64,000 nucleotides of DNA from positions 6,621,501 through 6,685,500 of the forward strand of contig NZ_CP084742.1 of NCBI RefSeq assembly GCF_020520285.1, given 5' to 3'. The notes beneath the pieces were generated by a model that did not search any database, was not told where the DNA came from, and saw only the letters and a list, made by a program, of their open reading frames with translations. This document shows positions 10,652 to 22,095 of this stretch, piece by piece. Made by a program: the position numbers and the translations under genes. Positions within the stretch are counted from its first letter, which is position 1. Each line of letters begins with the position of its first letter. This stretch comes from Pseudomonas sp. L5B5 (GTDB lineage Bacteria; Pseudomonadota; Gammaproteobacteria; Pseudomonadales; Pseudomonadaceae).

Positions 10652-13362
10652 TGCGCCGCCTCCTGCAGACCGTCAACGGAAAAGCCTGCAAACGCCGGAG
10701 GAATCCCCGCCAGACCGGCAGGCAGGCCCACCAGGCCAGCTCCCAGCTCTTCGTTGATCCGCAGCGGCAGACGCAGGGTCTGGCCGGCCACGTTCAGCGC
10801 GAGCAGGGCACCGTCGTTGACGCCCAGGCGGTCGGCCTCGGACTTGGCCAGTGCCACGTAGGCAGCCGGAATGCGTTCCTGCACCGGAGCGGCTTTCGAA
10901 GAGTTCTCTTCGCTGCCGAACAGGTGGTAGAACGGTACGGCCTGCCAGGTGCCCTGGGCCGGGGAGAAGGCCCGCGGTACGCTGGCGAACCAGCTGAGGC
11001 GGTCGCCCTGGCTTTCGATCAGGCGCGTACCCGGGTCACCGGCACGCAGGTGGCCGCCGACTTCGTCCTGGAACTTGTTCCAGGCCTGCGGCGAGTTCCA
11101 GCCCGGCGACCAGGCGAATGGCACTTGCGAGCGTGGTTCGGCGGAGCCCGAGTAACCTTCCATGGAGTAGGCGAAGGCGGTGTCCGGGTCTTGCGGTGTA
11201 CGTGGTTCGTGCACGCTCTGGTTGGCGCGCATGGCGGTCCGGCCACTGTAGCGCAGCGGTTCGCGGGCCAGCTTCATGCCCTTGATGCGGAACGCGGCGG
11301 ACGGCGCGGCATCGACGATGTTGGCCAGTTGCGCGTTGCTCGCGGCACAGGCTGCGGTCACCTGGTCCAGCTGGGTCCAGTCCACCGGCTTGTTCAGCAG
11401 GGTGCTGCGCAGGGCATGCAGCCAGCGCCAGCCTTCGTGAACCATGATGCTGGCATCCAGGTACGTCGGATCGAAGACCTGGAAGAAGCGCTGGGCGCGA
11501 CCTTCCTGGCTGACCAGGGTGCCATCGCCTTCGGCGAAACTCGCTGCGGAAAGCACCAGGTGCGCGCGTTCGACGGTGGCGGTCTGTTGATGATCGGCGA
11601 CGATCACCACTTTCGCCGCGCTCAGCGCTGCATCCACCTTGGCCGCATCGGTGCGGCTGTAGAGGTCGTTTTCCAGCACCACGAGAGCGTCGGCACGGCC
11701 GTCGATCAGCGCTTGCAGGGCTGCGTCCAGGGATTCGCCACCGAGCATGGCCAGGCCGAGGCTGTTGGCCTCTGGCACCACCAGGCTGATGGAACCGGCT
11801 TTATCGCGCAGCTTCAGGGCCTTGGCGATGTTGGCCGCGGCTTCGATCAGTGCCTTGGAGCCCAGGGAAGTACCGGAAATGATCAGCGGGCGCTTGGCTG
11901 TCAGCAAGGCATCGGCGATGCGCTTGGCCAGTTCCAGGGCTTCGCTGTCCAGGCCTTCCACGGCAGGAGCACTGGCGTCGATGGCGTGGGCCACGGCGAA
12001 ACCGATGCGTGCCAGGTCGTCTGGAGCGGCGTGTACACACTCCTCGGCCACGTCGTCGAGCTTGGTTTCAGCCAGGCTGGCAATGAACAGCGGGTTCAGC
12101 GCGTGCTGGCCGATGTTCTTCACCGCAGCGTCGAGCCAAGGCTGGACGCGCATGGCATCGGCCATTTCCTCGGCCTTGCCCTTGACCGACTGGCGCAGGG
12201 CCAGGGCCATGCGAGCGGCAGTCTGGGTCAGGTCTTCGCCAAGGACGAAAACGGCGTCGTGGTCTTCGATCTCGCGCATGTTCGGAACCGGCAGCGGGCT
12301 GTCGTTCAGAACCTGCATCACCAGGCGGATGCGCTCCAGCTCGGAGGCTTCGATACCGGAGTAGAAGTGCTCGGCACCCACCAGTTCCTGCAACGCGTAG
12401 TTGCTTTCCAAGCTGGCGCGAGGCGAACCGATACCGACGATGTTGCGACCGCGCAGCAGGTCGGCCGCCTGGTCCAGGGCTTGGTCCAGGTTCAGCTGGG
12501 TGCCATCGGCCAGGCGTGGCTGGCGTGGGCGGTCCTTGCGGTTGACGTAGCCATAACCGAAGCGGCCACGGTCGCAGAGGAAGTACTGGTTCACCGAGCC
12601 GTTGTAGCGGTTCTCGATGCGGCGCAGCTCGCCGTAGCGCTCGCCCGGGGAAATGTTGCAACCGCTGGAGCAGCCATGGCAGATGCTCGGCGAGAACTGC
12701 ATGTCCCACTTGCGGTTGTAGCGCTCGGAGTGAGTCTTGTCGGTGAACACACCGGTCGGGCAGACCTCGGTGAGGTTGCCGGAGAACTCGCTTTCCAGGG
12801 TGCCGTCTTCAACGCGACCGAAGTACACGTTGTCGTGGGCGCCGTAGACGCCCAGGTCGGTGCCCCCGGCGTAGTCCTTGTAGAAGCGTACGCAGCGATA
12901 GCAGGCGATGCAGCGGTTCATCTCGTGGGAAATGAACGGGCCGAGGTCCTGGTTCTGGTGGGTACGCTTGGTGAAACGGTAACGGCGCTCGTTGTGGCCG
13001 GTCATCACCGTCATGTCCTGCAGGTGGCAGTGACCGCCTTCCTCGCAGACCGGGCAGTCGTGCGGGTGGTTGGTCATCAGCCACTCGACGACACTGGCGC
13101 GGAACGCCTTGGATTCTTCATCATCGATGGAGATCCAGGTGTTGTCGGTGGCCGGGGTCATGCAGGACATGACGATACGACCACGGGTGTCGTTCTCGTC
13201 GGTGTACTGCTTGACCGCACACTGGCGACAGGCACCGACGCTACCGAGAGCGGGGTGCCAGCAGAAATAAGGGATGTCGAGGCCTAGTGACAGACAAGCC
13301 TGTAACAGGTTGTCCGCCCCATCGACTTCGAGCGCTTTGCCGTCTACGTGGATAGTGGCCAT
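10648..13362 (-). CDS. nuoG: NADH-quinone oxidoreductase subunit G
   Basis: NuoG is the largest peripheral-arm subunit (904 residues) and holds several iron-sulfur clusters. The N terminus has the [2Fe-2S] motif with [15 protein letters not shown], then the [14 protein letters not shown] ligands, then the 4Fe-4S motifs [11 protein letters not shown] and the CHGCSSGCN motif typical of the bacterial N7 cluster. The remainder is a molybdopterin-oxidoreductase-like fold without cofactor. It starts at ATG 13362, 137 bp after the nuoF stop, the largest intergenic gap in the operon, which contains a strong hairpin. Confidence 0.97.
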   Translation of the reverse strand: MATIHVDGKALEVDGADNLLQACLSLGLDIPYFCWHPALGSVGACRQCAVKQYTDENDTRGRIVMSCMTPATDNTWISIDDEESKAFRASVVEWLMTNHPHDCPVCEEGGHCHLQDMTVMTGHNERRYRFTKRTHQNQDLGPFISHEMNRCIACYRCVRFYKDYAGGTDLGVYGAHDNVYFGRVEDGTLESEFSGNLTEVCPTGVFTDKTHSERYNRKWDMQFSPSICHGCSSGCNISPGERYGELRRIENRYNGSVNQYFLCDRGRFGYGYVNRKDRPRQPRLADGTQLNLDQALDQAADLLRGRNIVGIGSPRASLESNYALQELVGAEHFYSGIEASELERIRLVMQVLNDSPLPVPNMREIEDHDAVFVLGEDLTQTAARMALALRQSVKGKAEEMADAMRVQPWLDAAVKNIGQHALNPLFIASLAETKLDDVAEECVHAAPDDLARIGFAVAHAIDASAPAVEGLDSEALELAKRIADALLTAKRPLIISGTSLGSKALIEAAANIAKALKLRDKAGSISLVVPEANSLGLAMLGGESLDAALQALIDGRADALVVLENDLYSRTDAAKVDAALSAAKVVIVADHQQTATVERAHLVLSAASFAEGDGTLVSQEGRAQRFFQVFDPTYLDASIMVHEGWRWLHALRSTLLNKPVDWTQLDQVTAACAASNAQLANIVDAAPSAAFRIKGMKLAREPLRYSGRTAMRANQSVHEPRTPQDPDTAFAYSMEGYSGSAEPRSQVPFAWSPGWNSPQAWNKFQDEVGGHLRAGDPGTRLIESQGDRLSWFASVPRAFSPAQGTWQAVPFYHLFGSEENSSKAAPVQERIPAAYVALAKSEADRLGVNDGALLALNVAGQTLRLPLRINEELGAGLVGLPAGLAGIPPAFAGFSVDGLQEAAQ

Positions 13363-13462
13363 GGTTCAAAGTTCTTCGTTGGCCCGGTGTCAGCGGGCGT
13401 GGCTAATGGAATCTTGTTATGCGTGCGAATCAACACAGCCGTTAACGGCGTCATCGCACGTC

Positions 13463-13488
13463 GAGCGCAGGGCACGGACCCTGCGCTC
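13463..13488 (-). other. Hairpin in the nuoF-nuoG intergenic gap
   Basis: GAGCGCAGGG (13463-13472), a 6-base loop and CCCTGCGCTC (13479-13488) form a perfect 10-bp stem in the 137-bp gap between nuoF and nuoG. There is no T run after it on either strand, so it is not a standard terminator. It could stabilise or mark processing of the long nuo mRNA; this is inference. Confidence 0.6.
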
Positions 13489-13499
13489 TCATTTAAGCG

Positions 13500-14855
13500 T
13501 TACGCGCCGACTACGATCGGTCGGGCCAGAGGCGGGACAGCGGCGCTGGTGGGCGCGATGCCGGCTTCGAACTCTGGACGGAAATACTTGATGGCGCTGC
13601 CCAATGGCTCCACGGCACCCGGTGCGTGAGCACAGAAGGTCTTGCCTGGGCCGAGGAAACCCACCAGACCCAGCAGGGTCTCGATGTCGCCCTGCTGACC
13701 CTGGCCGTTCTCCAGGGCCATCAGCAGCTTGACGCTCCATGGCAGGCCATCGCGGCAAGGGGTGCAGAAACCACAGGATTCGCGGGCGAAGAACTGCTCC
13801 ATGTTGCGCAGCAACGACACCATGTTGATGCTGTCGTCCACCGCCATGGCCAGGCCGGTACCCATGCGGGTGCCCACTTTGGCGATGCCGCCGGCATACA
13901 TCTGTGCATCCAGGTGTTCTGGCAACAGGAAACCGGTACCGGCGCCACCTGGCTGCCAGCACTTGAGCTTGAAGCCATCGCGCATGCCGCCGGCGTAGTC
14001 TTCGAACAGCTCACGTGCGGTCACGCCGAATGGCAACTCCCACAGGCCGGGGTTCTTCACCTTGCCGGAGAAGCCCATCAGCTTGGTGCCGTGGTCTTCG
14101 CTGCCTTCGCGGGCCAGGGATTTGTACCACTCCACGCCGTCGCCGATGATCGCCGGCACGTTGCACAGGGTCTCGACGTTGTTCACGCAGGTCGGCTTGC
14201 CCCACACGCCCACGGCGGCAGGGAAGGGCGGCTTGGAGCGCGGGTTGGCGCGACGGCCTTCCAGGGAGTTGATCAGTGCGGTTTCTTCACCGCAGATGTA
14301 CCGCCCGGCGCCGGTGTGGACGAACAGCTCGAAATCGAAGCCGCTGCCCAGGATGTTCTTGCCCAGAAGGCCTGCGGCCTTGGCTTCTTCCACGGCACGA
14401 CGCAGGTGCTTGGCGGCGGTGGTGTACTCGCCGCGCAGGAAGATGTAGCCACGGTAGGTTTTCAGTGCACGGGCACTGATCAGCATGCCTTCGATCAGCA
14501 GATGGGGCAGTTGCTCCATCAGCATGCGGTCCTTCCAGGTGTTGGGCTCCATTTCATCCGCGTTGCACAGCAGGTAGCGGATGTTCATGGATTCGTCTTT
14601 GGGCATCAGGCCCCACTTCACGCCGGTGGGGAAGCCCGCACCGCCGCGACCCTTGAGGCCGGCATCCTTGACGGTCTGCACGATGTCGTCCTGGGACAGG
14701 TCGGCGAAGGCCTTGCGGGCCGCCGCGTAGCCGTTCTTGGCCTGGTACTCGTCGAGCCATACCGGCTCCCCGTCGTCGCGCAGGCGCCAGGTCAGGGGGT
14801 GGGTTTCTGCGCTGCGCTGGATGCGGTTCGCAGGGCCGAAGGATGTCAGGGTCAT
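13500..14855 (-). CDS. nuoF: NADH-quinone oxidoreductase subunit F (NADH/FMN-binding)
   Basis: NuoF oxidises NADH through FMN and passes electrons to cluster N3. The product is 451 residues from ATG 14855 ([10 protein letters not shown]), which overlaps the nuoE stop by 4 bp. Visible motifs are the glycine-rich NADH loop [16 protein letters not shown], the FMN-binding [18 protein letters not shown] region, and the C-terminal 4Fe-4S motif [15 protein letters not shown] longer in-frame extension upstream lies wholly inside nuoE and is not similar to the family. Confidence 0.97.
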   Translation of the reverse strand: MTLTSFGPANRIQRSAETHPLTWRLRDDGEPVWLDEYQAKNGYAAARKAFADLSQDDIVQTVKDAGLKGRGGAGFPTGVKWGLMPKDESMNIRYLLCNADEMEPNTWKDRMLMEQLPHLLIEGMLISARALKTYRGYIFLRGEYTTAAKHLRRAVEEAKAAGLLGKNILGSGFDFELFVHTGAGRYICGEETALINSLEGRRANPRSKPPFPAAVGVWGKPTCVNNVETLCNVPAIIGDGVEWYKSLAREGSEDHGTKLMGFSGKVKNPGLWELPFGVTARELFEDYAGGMRDGFKLKCWQPGGAGTGFLLPEHLDAQMYAGGIAKVGTRMGTGLAMAVDDSINMVSLLRNMEQFFARESCGFCTPCRDGLPWSVKLLMALENGQGQQGDIETLLGLVGFLGPGKTFCAHAPGAVEPLGSAIKYFRPEFEAGIAPTSAAVPPLARPIVVGA

Positions 14856-15349
14856 ACGTAGCCCTCCAACAGTTTGGCCACGCCAGCAGGCTGCACGTCG
14901 CCGAAAGTGTCGTCGTCGATCATCAGCGCCGGGGCCTTGTCGCAGTTGCCCAGGCAGCACACCGGCAGCAGGGTGAAGCGGCCGTCGCTGGTGGTCTGGC
15001 CGAGGCCGATGCCCAGCTCGCTCTGGATCTGGCTGACCACGGATTCATGGCCGCCGATGTAGCAGACCATGCTGTCGCAGACGCGGATGATGTGGCGGCC
15101 GACCGGCTGACGGAAGATCTGGCTGTAGAAGGTGGCCACGCCTTCGACATCGCTGGCTGGAATGCCGAGGATCTCGCCGATGGCGTAGACGGCGCCGTCC
15201 GGCACCCAGCCACGTTCCTTCTGGACGATCTTCAGGGCTTCGATGGACGCCGCGCGCGGGTCTTCGTAGTGATGCATCTCGTGCTCGATGGCCGAGCGCT
15301 CGGTTTCGCTCAGGGCGAAACGGTCTGTCTGGATAAGCGTGCTGTTCAT
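14852..15349 (-). CDS. nuoE: NADH-quinone oxidoreductase subunit E
   Basis: NuoE is the 24-kDa-type subunit (165 residues) carrying the off-path [2Fe-2S] cluster N1a. The thioredoxin-like fold supplies the ligands from [11 protein letters not shown] and from [14 protein letters not shown], which are both clearly present. It starts at ATG 15349, two bases after nuoCD ends, and overlaps nuoF by 4 bp. Confidence 0.96.
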   Translation of the reverse strand: MNSTLIQTDRFALSETERSAIEHEMHHYEDPRAASIEALKIVQKERGWVPDGAVYAIGEILGIPASDVEGVATFYSQIFRQPVGRHIIRVCDSMVCYIGGHESVVSQIQSELGIGLGQTTSDGRFTLLPVCCLGNCDKAPALMIDDDTFGDVQPAGVAKLLEGYV

Positions 15350-15351
15350 GC

Positions 15352-17139
<1,788 letters not shown>

Positions 17140-17204
17140 TTATCGCTTTCGGTCAACGTAAAGAGTGAAGCCAGTGTCGTTTCTTGGTTAAGAACAGATC
17201 TGGA

Positions 17205-17885
17205 TCAGACTTCGTCAGGGCTGCGCAGGTTGGTGACCTGAATACGCTGTTCGCGGCGCGCTTCCTTTTGCGACGGCATTTCGGCGCGATACACGCCTTG
17301 ATCACCGACGACCCAGGACAGTGGGCGACGCTCCTGGCCAATCGACTCCTGCAAAAGCATCAAGCCTTGCAGGAACGCTTCAGGGCGGGGCGGGCAGCCA
17401 GGTACGTAGACGTCCACGGGCAGGAACTTGTCCACCCCCTGAACTACGGAGTAGATGTCGTACATGCCGCCGGAGTTGGCGCACGAACCCATGGAGATAA
17501 CCCATTTTGGCTCGAGCATTTGCTCATAGAGACGCTGGATGATCGGCGCCATCTTGATGAAGCAGGTACCGGCGATAACCATGAAGTCCGCCTGACGCGG
17601 CGATGCCCGGATAACCTCGGCGCCAAAGCGCGCGATGTCGTGGGGCGCCGTGAAGGCAGTGGTCATTTCCACGTAGCAGCAGGACAGGCCGAAGTTGTAC
17701 GGCCACAGGGAGTTCTTACGCCCCCAGTTGACCGCGCCGTTCAGCACGTCTTCCAGCTTGCCCATGAAGATGTTTTTGTGGACCTGATCCTCTAACGGAT
17801 CGGAAACGGTTTCCCGTTCGCCGATCGGGTACTGGTCGTTAGGAGCATCCGGGTCGATCCTGGTGAGATTGTATTGCATTGCCAA
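17205..17885 (-). CDS. nuoB: NADH-quinone oxidoreductase subunit B
   Basis: NuoB carries the terminal cluster N2, which reduces ubiquinone. The 226-residue product has the tandem-cysteine motif [11 protein letters not shown], the further ligands in [12 protein letters not shown] and [15 protein letters not shown], which together define the family. The N-terminal 45 residues are Pseudomonas-type and charged. It follows nuoA by 4 bp. Confidence 0.97.
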   Translation of the reverse strand: MAMQYNLTRIDPDAPNDQYPIGERETVSDPLEDQVHKNIFMGKLEDVLNGAVNWGRKNSLWPYNFGLSCCYVEMTTAFTAPHDIARFGAEVIRASPRQADFMVIAGTCFIKMAPIIQRLYEQMLEPKWVISMGSCANSGGMYDIYSVVQGVDKFLPVDVYVPGCPPRPEAFLQGLMLLQESIGQERRPLSWVVGDQGVYRAEMPSQKEARREQRIQVTNLRSPDEV

Positions 17886-17889
17886 AGCC

Positions 17890-18303
17890 TCATTGTTTTA
17901 GCTTCGCCTGCCGCTTACGACGACCTTCCGGAGCCCAGTCAAGAGCCCCCACTCGCCAAAGGTAGACAAGACCTGCCAACAGAATTGCTATGAAAACGAG
18001 AGCTTCGACGAATCCGGTCCAGCCGCTTTCGCGGACGGACACAGACCAGGCAAAGAGAAAGAGGGCTTCGATATCGAAGATCACGAAGAGCATCGCGACC
18101 AGATAGAATTTGGCTGAGAACCGCAAGCGGGCGCCACCGGTAGGTAGCATGCCGGACTCGAACGGTTCGTTCTTGCTGCGGCCCCAGGCTTTTGACCCGA
18201 GGAGGCTGGAGAGGCCGAGCATGAAGGCGCATAGGCCGACAACACCCAGAAGGAAAATGGCAAAGCCCCAGTTGTGGGCCATGAGTCCTGTCGCTTCGGG
18301 CAT
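17890..18303 (-). CDS. nuoA: NADH-quinone oxidoreductase subunit A
   Basis: The product is 137 residues with three predicted membrane helices. The conserved loop [41 protein letters not shown] (seen here in pieces) contains the acidic residues of the E-channel. I start it at ATG 18303 ([13 protein letters not shown]), which gives the expected Pseudomonas length; an in-frame ATG at 18381 would add 26 residues without family similarity. It is the first gene of the 13-gene operon, and its promoter must lie in the upstream non-coding stretch. Confidence 0.96.
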   Translation of the reverse strand: MPEATGLMAHNWGFAIFLLGVVGLCAFMLGLSSLLGSKAWGRSKNEPFESGMLPTGGARLRFSAKFYLVAMLFVIFDIEALFLFAWSVSVRESGWTGFVEALVFIAILLAGLVYLWRVGALDWAPEGRRKRQAKLKQ

Positions 18304-18555
18304 GCTGGTAATCCTTAACAGAGAGCAAGAGTCTCTGAGCTTGATAAAGAAATAACGCAGTGACGATATGTCGCAGTGCAATCAATCGCGCTGATTTTAT
18401 GGCTAAACAACGGGCAAGTAAAATTTCTGAAGCGAAATTGTTTATCGTAATAAGGACATAGCTCACCTTCGCAGTCCCGCAAGCCGCGGCCTGCGGGCAT
18501 TAGCGGAGGTTTTGTTAATTATGTTTTGTTTCTGCTGTAACGAAATTCGCAATAT

Positions 18556-18574
18556 CTAAATGATAATCAATATT
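18556..18574. promoter_or_regulatory. Fur-box-like sequence upstream of nuoA
   Basis: The 19 bp here match the classical Fur consensus (GATAATGATAATCATTATC) at 14 of 19 positions by my count, including the whole central AATGATAATCA core. It sits about 250 bp upstream of nuoA. Complex I is a heavy iron consumer, so Fur control would make sense, but neither binding nor the nuo transcription start is known from the sequence alone. Confidence 0.35.
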
Positions 18575-18820
18575 GTTTGGGGGTTGTTTTAAACTGCTTT
18601 CCTTCGGGGCGTGGGAAAGTTGCTTGTTATATCCCTGTTACTGCAAGTAGCAGGGGCGCACCTTTTAACCTGTTTCCTCGTCGAGGACACCGCTCTGGAT
18701 CAATGTTTTGCCGATTTTTCGTGCGCTCGGCTGCGGTACCGGGTCGCGAGAGGGGGCGGGATAAGCGGCGACAGGGGGATGGCGTGTCACCGTGCCAGGC
18801 TCGAGGTGGTGGGGGCAGGC

Positions 18821-18849
18821 AAAAAAAACGCCCCGAACCAGTCGGGGCG
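18821..18849 (-). terminator. Terminator of aceA
   Basis: On the minus strand CGCCCCGA-CTGGT-TCGGGGCG is followed by a run of eight T residues. It is about 70 bp past the aceA stop codon. Confidence 0.9.
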
Positions 18850-18919
18850 TCAGATTTACAGCAATGCAGTTGTTCTTACCGGTCCTGCATTGGCCGCTCG
18901 ATCAGGTGTAGTACCTGAA

Positions 18920-20245
18920 TCAGTGGAACTGCTCTTCTTCGGTGGAGCCGGTCAGGGCGGTTACCGAGGATTTGCCACCCTGGATCACGGTGGTCATGTC
19001 GTCGAAGTAGCCGGTACCCACTTCCTGCTGGTGCGCAACGAAGGTGTAGCCTTTGGATGCGTCGGCGAATTCCTGCTCCTGCAGCTTCACGTAGGCGGTC
19101 ATGTCGTTGCGGGCGTAGTCGTGCGCCAGGTTGAACATGCCGTGCCACATGTTGTGGATGCCGGCCAGGGTGATGAACTGGTGCTTGTAGCCCATTGCCG
19201 ACAGTTCGCGCTGGAACTTGGCGATGGTGGCGTCGTCCAGGTTCTTCTTCCAGTTGAAGGAAGGCGAGCAGTTGTACGACAGGATCTGGTCCGGGTACTC
19301 CTTCTTGATCGCTTCGGCGAAGCGGCGGGCTTCGTCCAGATCCGGCTTGGCGGTTTCGCACCAGATCAGGTCGGCGTATGGCGCGTAAGCCAGGCCACGG
19401 GCGATGGCTTGATCCAGGCCGGCGCGGACTTTGTAGAAGCCTTCCGGTGTACGGTCGCCGACCACGAATGGCTGGTCGTACGGGTCGCAGTCGCTGGTCA
19501 GCAGGTCAGCGGCGTTGGCGTCGGTACGGGCCAGGATGATGGTCGGTACGCCAGCAACGTCGGCTGCCAGGCGGGCAGCGCTCAGCTTCTGCACGGCTTC
19601 CTGGGTGGGTACCAGTACCTTGCCGCCCATGTGGCCGCATTTTTTAACCGAGGCCAGCTGGTCTTCGAAGTGAACGCCGGCAGCGCCTGCCTCGATCATG
19701 TTCTTCATCAGCTCGTAGGCGTTCAGCACGCCGCCGAAACCGGCTTCGGCGTCAGCCACGATTGGAGCGAAGTAGTCGATGTAGCCGTCGTCGCCCGGGT
19801 TCTTGCCGGCTTTCCACTGGATCTGGTCGGCGCGACGGAACGAGTTGTTGATGCGCTTGACCACGGTTGGAACCGAGTCCACCGGGTACAGCGACTGGTC
19901 TGGGTACATGGATTCAGCGGAGTTGTTGTCCGCAGCCACTTGCCAGCCGGACAGGTAGATGGCCTGGATGCCAGCCTTGACCTGTTGAACAGCCTGGCCG
20001 CCGGTCAGGGCGCCCATGCAGTTGACGAAATCTTTTTCCGGACGGAAGGATGGGTGAGCACCCTTGGTGATCAGGTTCCACAGTTTCTCGGCACCCATGC
20101 GGGCCAGGGTGTGCTCTGGCTGAACGGAACCACGCAGGCGAACGACATCGGCGGCGGTGTAGGTACGGGTCACGCCTTTCCAGCGCGGGTTTTCGGCCCA
20201 GTCTTTTTCGAGGGCTGCAATTTGCTGTTCGCGTGTCAGTGCCAT
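18920..20245 (-). CDS. aceA: Isocitrate lyase
   Basis: The enzyme splits isocitrate into glyoxylate and succinate, the first step of the glyoxylate shunt, used on acetate, fatty acids and aromatic compounds. The 441-residue product has the signature [10 protein letters not shown] with catalytic Cys203, the [12 protein letters not shown] magnesium-binding segment, and NCSPSFNW near the active site. Length and sequence fit the E. coli-like short class. The start is ATG 20245 ([10 protein letters not shown]). It is monocistronic by appearance, with its own terminator. No malate synthase gene is adjacent, as is usual in Pseudomonas. Confidence 0.97.
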   Translation of the reverse strand: MALTREQQIAALEKDWAENPRWKGVTRTYTAADVVRLRGSVQPEHTLARMGAEKLWNLITKGAHPSFRPEKDFVNCMGALTGGQAVQQVKAGIQAIYLSGWQVAADNNSAESMYPDQSLYPVDSVPTVVKRINNSFRRADQIQWKAGKNPGDDGYIDYFAPIVADAEAGFGGVLNAYELMKNMIEAGAAGVHFEDQLASVKKCGHMGGKVLVPTQEAVQKLSAARLAADVAGVPTIILARTDANAADLLTSDCDPYDQPFVVGDRTPEGFYKVRAGLDQAIARGLAYAPYADLIWCETAKPDLDEARRFAEAIKKEYPDQILSYNCSPSFNWKKNLDDATIAKFQRELSAMGYKHQFITLAGIHNMWHGMFNLAHDYARNDMTAYVKLQEQEFADASKGYTFVAHQQEVGTGYFDDMTTVIQGGKSSVTALTGSTEEEQFH

Positions 20246-20731
20246 GGAGATAAACCTCGTCGCATAGGTCTTGGTGGAAAATTCCTGCTCCGCCGATTAC
20301 GCAGGTTCTGAAAAAGTGCGTAGTGGGCTGCTCGCTGACCAGAGGCTAGGTGCTCAAGTCGAACTTGGCGGGAATTGCGACGGATGAACGATGGGCTCGA
20401 GGGGAGAGTGAGCAGGTGGAGGCCAGCTGCAGGGAGCGTCCGGGCGTCGTGGGCCTTTTCGCGTTCCTTCAGTGTGTTGCCGATCTACCTAGTTACGCTT
20501 CCGTCCCTCGGGACAACTTCGTTCCAGTCGCAATCTCGTCAAGCGCGCCTTGTGGGCGGTACAGACACGAATCGGCTCAGGTGGGTAGGTTAGAGCAGCG
20601 ATCCGAAGGCCCTTGCCAGGGCCCCTGATTAGCGGGAGCGAGGCCATCATGCCCGCGCTTTTTTAGCTCGTCAAATGTTTTGTAGTGCTTTTTTTGTGGC
20701 ACTACATCTTTGGTCTAAGACGACTAATCAG
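20246..20731. other. Non-coding interval between aceA and the secretin-domain gene
   Basis: This 486-bp stretch contains no open frame that resembles a known family. The first 100 bp must hold the aceA promoter and leader on the minus strand. The last 130 bp carry two adjacent hairpins and a T run on the plus strand, described separately as a possible small-RNA terminator. Short plus-strand frames around 20350-20628 have unlikely composition and no good ribosome binding site. Confidence 0.6.
20608..20664 (+). terminator. Orphan plus-strand terminator, possibly the 3' end of a small RNA
   Basis: A GGCCCT-TGCC-AGGGCC hairpin (20608-20623) is followed by a second stem GCGGG (20632-20636) with CCCGC (20652-20656) and then GC plus six T residues (20659-20664). 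No plus-strand protein gene ends here, since aceA and the downstream gene both read the other way. This suggests an untranslated transcript ending at about 20664. I have a weak memory of a verified small RNA near aceA in P. aeruginosa but cannot confirm a match. Confidence 0.4.
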
Positions 20732-21502
20732 TCAGTTTTTGGTGCTTTGGTCCAGTGCCTCGACCTTGACCCGCAAAGTCATGTCATCCCGCCCCTGAGT
20801 CGAGTAGCTGCGGCTCTGGCTCAGTTTATCGGCCTGGGTCTGGCGATTGACGCCCGCTAGGGTAATCCACTCGCCGAGTCGGCCGCTGACCGTTGTGTCG
20901 GTGCTTTGCACGTTCACTACATCGGGACGTTCCTGGCTCATTCGGTCACGGTTTGTGCTGATGCTCAGGTGCACGGTCTCGCCGGTGACGCTGGCGGTCA
21001 CATAGAAGCCCTGGGTGACGTTGCGGTACTGGGTCTGGTTCTGCAGACGGCCATAGGTGTCGGTCTGGGTAGTGGTCAGGGGCACGCTCTGGCCGACCTG
21101 GATCAGCGCCGGCACGCCTTCGCTGGCCTGGACTTGCTGGATGCCACCGTCGCGGCTCTCGGTGCTGCGATTGATGATGCGTGTCTGCGGTGCGCCGTTG
21201 ACGGTGTAGCCCTGATTGTCCTGGAAGTTGTTCTCGTTGGTGTCGACGGTGATCAGCAGGCGCTTGGCTGCGGTGTCCAGTTGGGCGATGAAGGCCCGCA
21301 GTTCGGCAATCTTGTCCGGCTCGGCGTTGACGATCAGTTGGTTGCCATAGGCGCTGACCTTGCCGTCCTTGCCGAGGAAGTTCTGCGCCACCGGCAGCAG
21401 GTCGGCGCTGGTGCGGTTGTTCAGGGGCACGATTTCGGTGGCTGCCATGACCGAGCAGCCAAAGGTCAGCAGCAGCGTCGTGAGCAAGGTGCGTAGGGAC
21501 AT
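20732..21502 (-). CDS. Exported protein with a secretin N-type domain
   Basis: The 256-residue product has a cleavable signal peptide (MSLRTLLTTLLLTFGCSVMA, then ATEIV). Residues about 22-80 read like the short secretin N/NolW domain (EIVPLNNRTSADLLPVAQNFLGKDGKVSAYGNQLIVNAEP and AELRAFIAQLD in pieces), as found in the periplasmic ring of type II/III secretins. There is no secretin barrel, so it is a stand-alone periplasmic protein. The rest (VPALIQVGQSVPLTTTQT, TVSGRLGEWITLAGV) resembles the beta-rich part of secretin-like pilus proteins. It is a single gene next to aceA; I recall a similar orphan at this place in P. aeruginosa. Its function is unknown. Confidence 0.8.
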   Translation of the reverse strand: MSLRTLLTTLLLTFGCSVMAATEIVPLNNRTSADLLPVAQNFLGKDGKVSAYGNQLIVNAEPDKIAELRAFIAQLDTAAKRLLITVDTNENNFQDNQGYTVNGAPQTRIINRSTESRDGGIQQVQASEGVPALIQVGQSVPLTTTQTDTYGRLQNQTQYRNVTQGFYVTASVTGETVHLSISTNRDRMSQERPDVVNVQSTDTTVSGRLGEWITLAGVNRQTQADKLSQSRSYSTQGRDDMTLRVKVEALDQSTKN

Positions 21503-21593
21503 ATCCGTTATCTCCGCGAATAGCTGGCGTAAAGCCTCGAGTTTGACACTTTGTCGGCTTTGGGTGGGGCAAGTTGAATCCTAGACGGCAAAA

Positions 21594-21643
21594 CGCCCCG
21601 CCATCCTGGTCCTGGGCCTGTTGGCGCAGGGGATGGCGGGGCG
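21594..21643 (-). terminator. Terminator after the GNAT gene
   Basis: A 13-bp perfect stem, CGCCCCGCCATCC (21594-21606) with GGATGGCGGGGCG (21631-21643), has a 24-base loop. On the minus strand it is followed by TTTTGCC, so it ends the roxA-GNAT transcript. Confidence 0.8.
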
Positions 21644-21672
21644 CTTGCATTGCTCGCCGGATGAACGAGCGG

Positions 21673-22095
21673 TCAGGCGCCGCGCACCATGTCGACGTGG
21701 GGGATGCCCGCCTCGAGGAATTCCTCGCTGACGATGGAGAAGCCCAGGCGCTCATAGAATGGCGTGGCCTGGACCTGGGCGCTGAGCATCTGCTGTTTCA
21801 GGCCGCGCTTTTCGGCCTCGTCGATCACTGCACGCATCAGGGCGTCGCCGACCTTCAGGCCGCGCCAGTCCTTGAGTACCGAAACCCGGCCAACATGGCC
21901 ATCGGGCAGCAGGCGTGCGGTACCGATGGCGAAGTCGCCTTCGAAAGCCAGGAAGTGCACGGCACCGTTGTCGTCCGAATCCCACTCCAGTTCAGGTGGA
22001 ACCGATTGTTCGGCAATGAATACCGCTTCACGAATGCGCCGGATCTCGGCGTTATCCTTTTGCCAGTCTGCGACACGTACGTGAATCTTATTCAT
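21673..22095 (-). CDS. GNAT-family N-acetyltransferase
   Basis: The product is 140 residues from ATG 22095 (MNKIHVRVADWQ). It has the GNAT acetyl-CoA-binding region at about residues 68-85 (VGRVSVLKDWRGLKVGDALM), followed by the C-terminal YERLGFSIVSEEFLEAGIPHVDM that is typical of ElaA-like members. The substrate is not predictable. The gene overlaps roxA by 8 bp and is probably co-transcribed with it, ending in the strong terminator. An in-frame extension upstream lies inside roxA and is not used. Confidence 0.88.
   Translation of the reverse strand: MNKIHVRVADWQKDNAEIRRIREAVFIAEQSVPPELEWDSDDNGAVHFLAFEGDFAIGTARLLPDGHVGRVSVLKDWRGLKVGDALMRAVIDEAEKRGLKQQMLSAQVQATPFYERLGFSIVSEEFLEAGIPHVDMVRGA

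Larger units (their letters stand above)
18304..18919. other. Non-coding interval with the nuo promoter region and the aceA terminator
   Basis: About 615 bp without a convincing gene. Bases 18340-18600 are AT-rich compared with the surroundings and must hold the nuo promoter, reading left on the minus strand; I cannot fix a single -35/-10 pair. A GC-rich hairpin CCCGCA-A-GCCGCGGC-C-TGCGGG lies at 18476-18497, about 175 bp before nuoA, with no T run. A Fur-like site and the aceA terminator are listed separately. Open frames on the plus strand here show no family similarity. Confidence 0.6.

Noticed and set aside
10651..13287. An 878-codon plus-strand open frame opposite nuoG
   Set aside because: Shadow of nuoG with Gly/Val/Ala-rich low-complexity composition and no family signature. 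Similar long antisense frames at 3371-4849, 15451-17241, 18611-20311, 28001-29554, 37688-39442 and 43071-45170 are rejected for the same reason.
20350..20628. Two plus-strand open frames of 92 and 72 codons between aceA and the secretin-domain gene
   Set aside because: Unlikely composition, no good start signal and no family similarity. The interval is better explained as promoter plus possible non-coding RNA.
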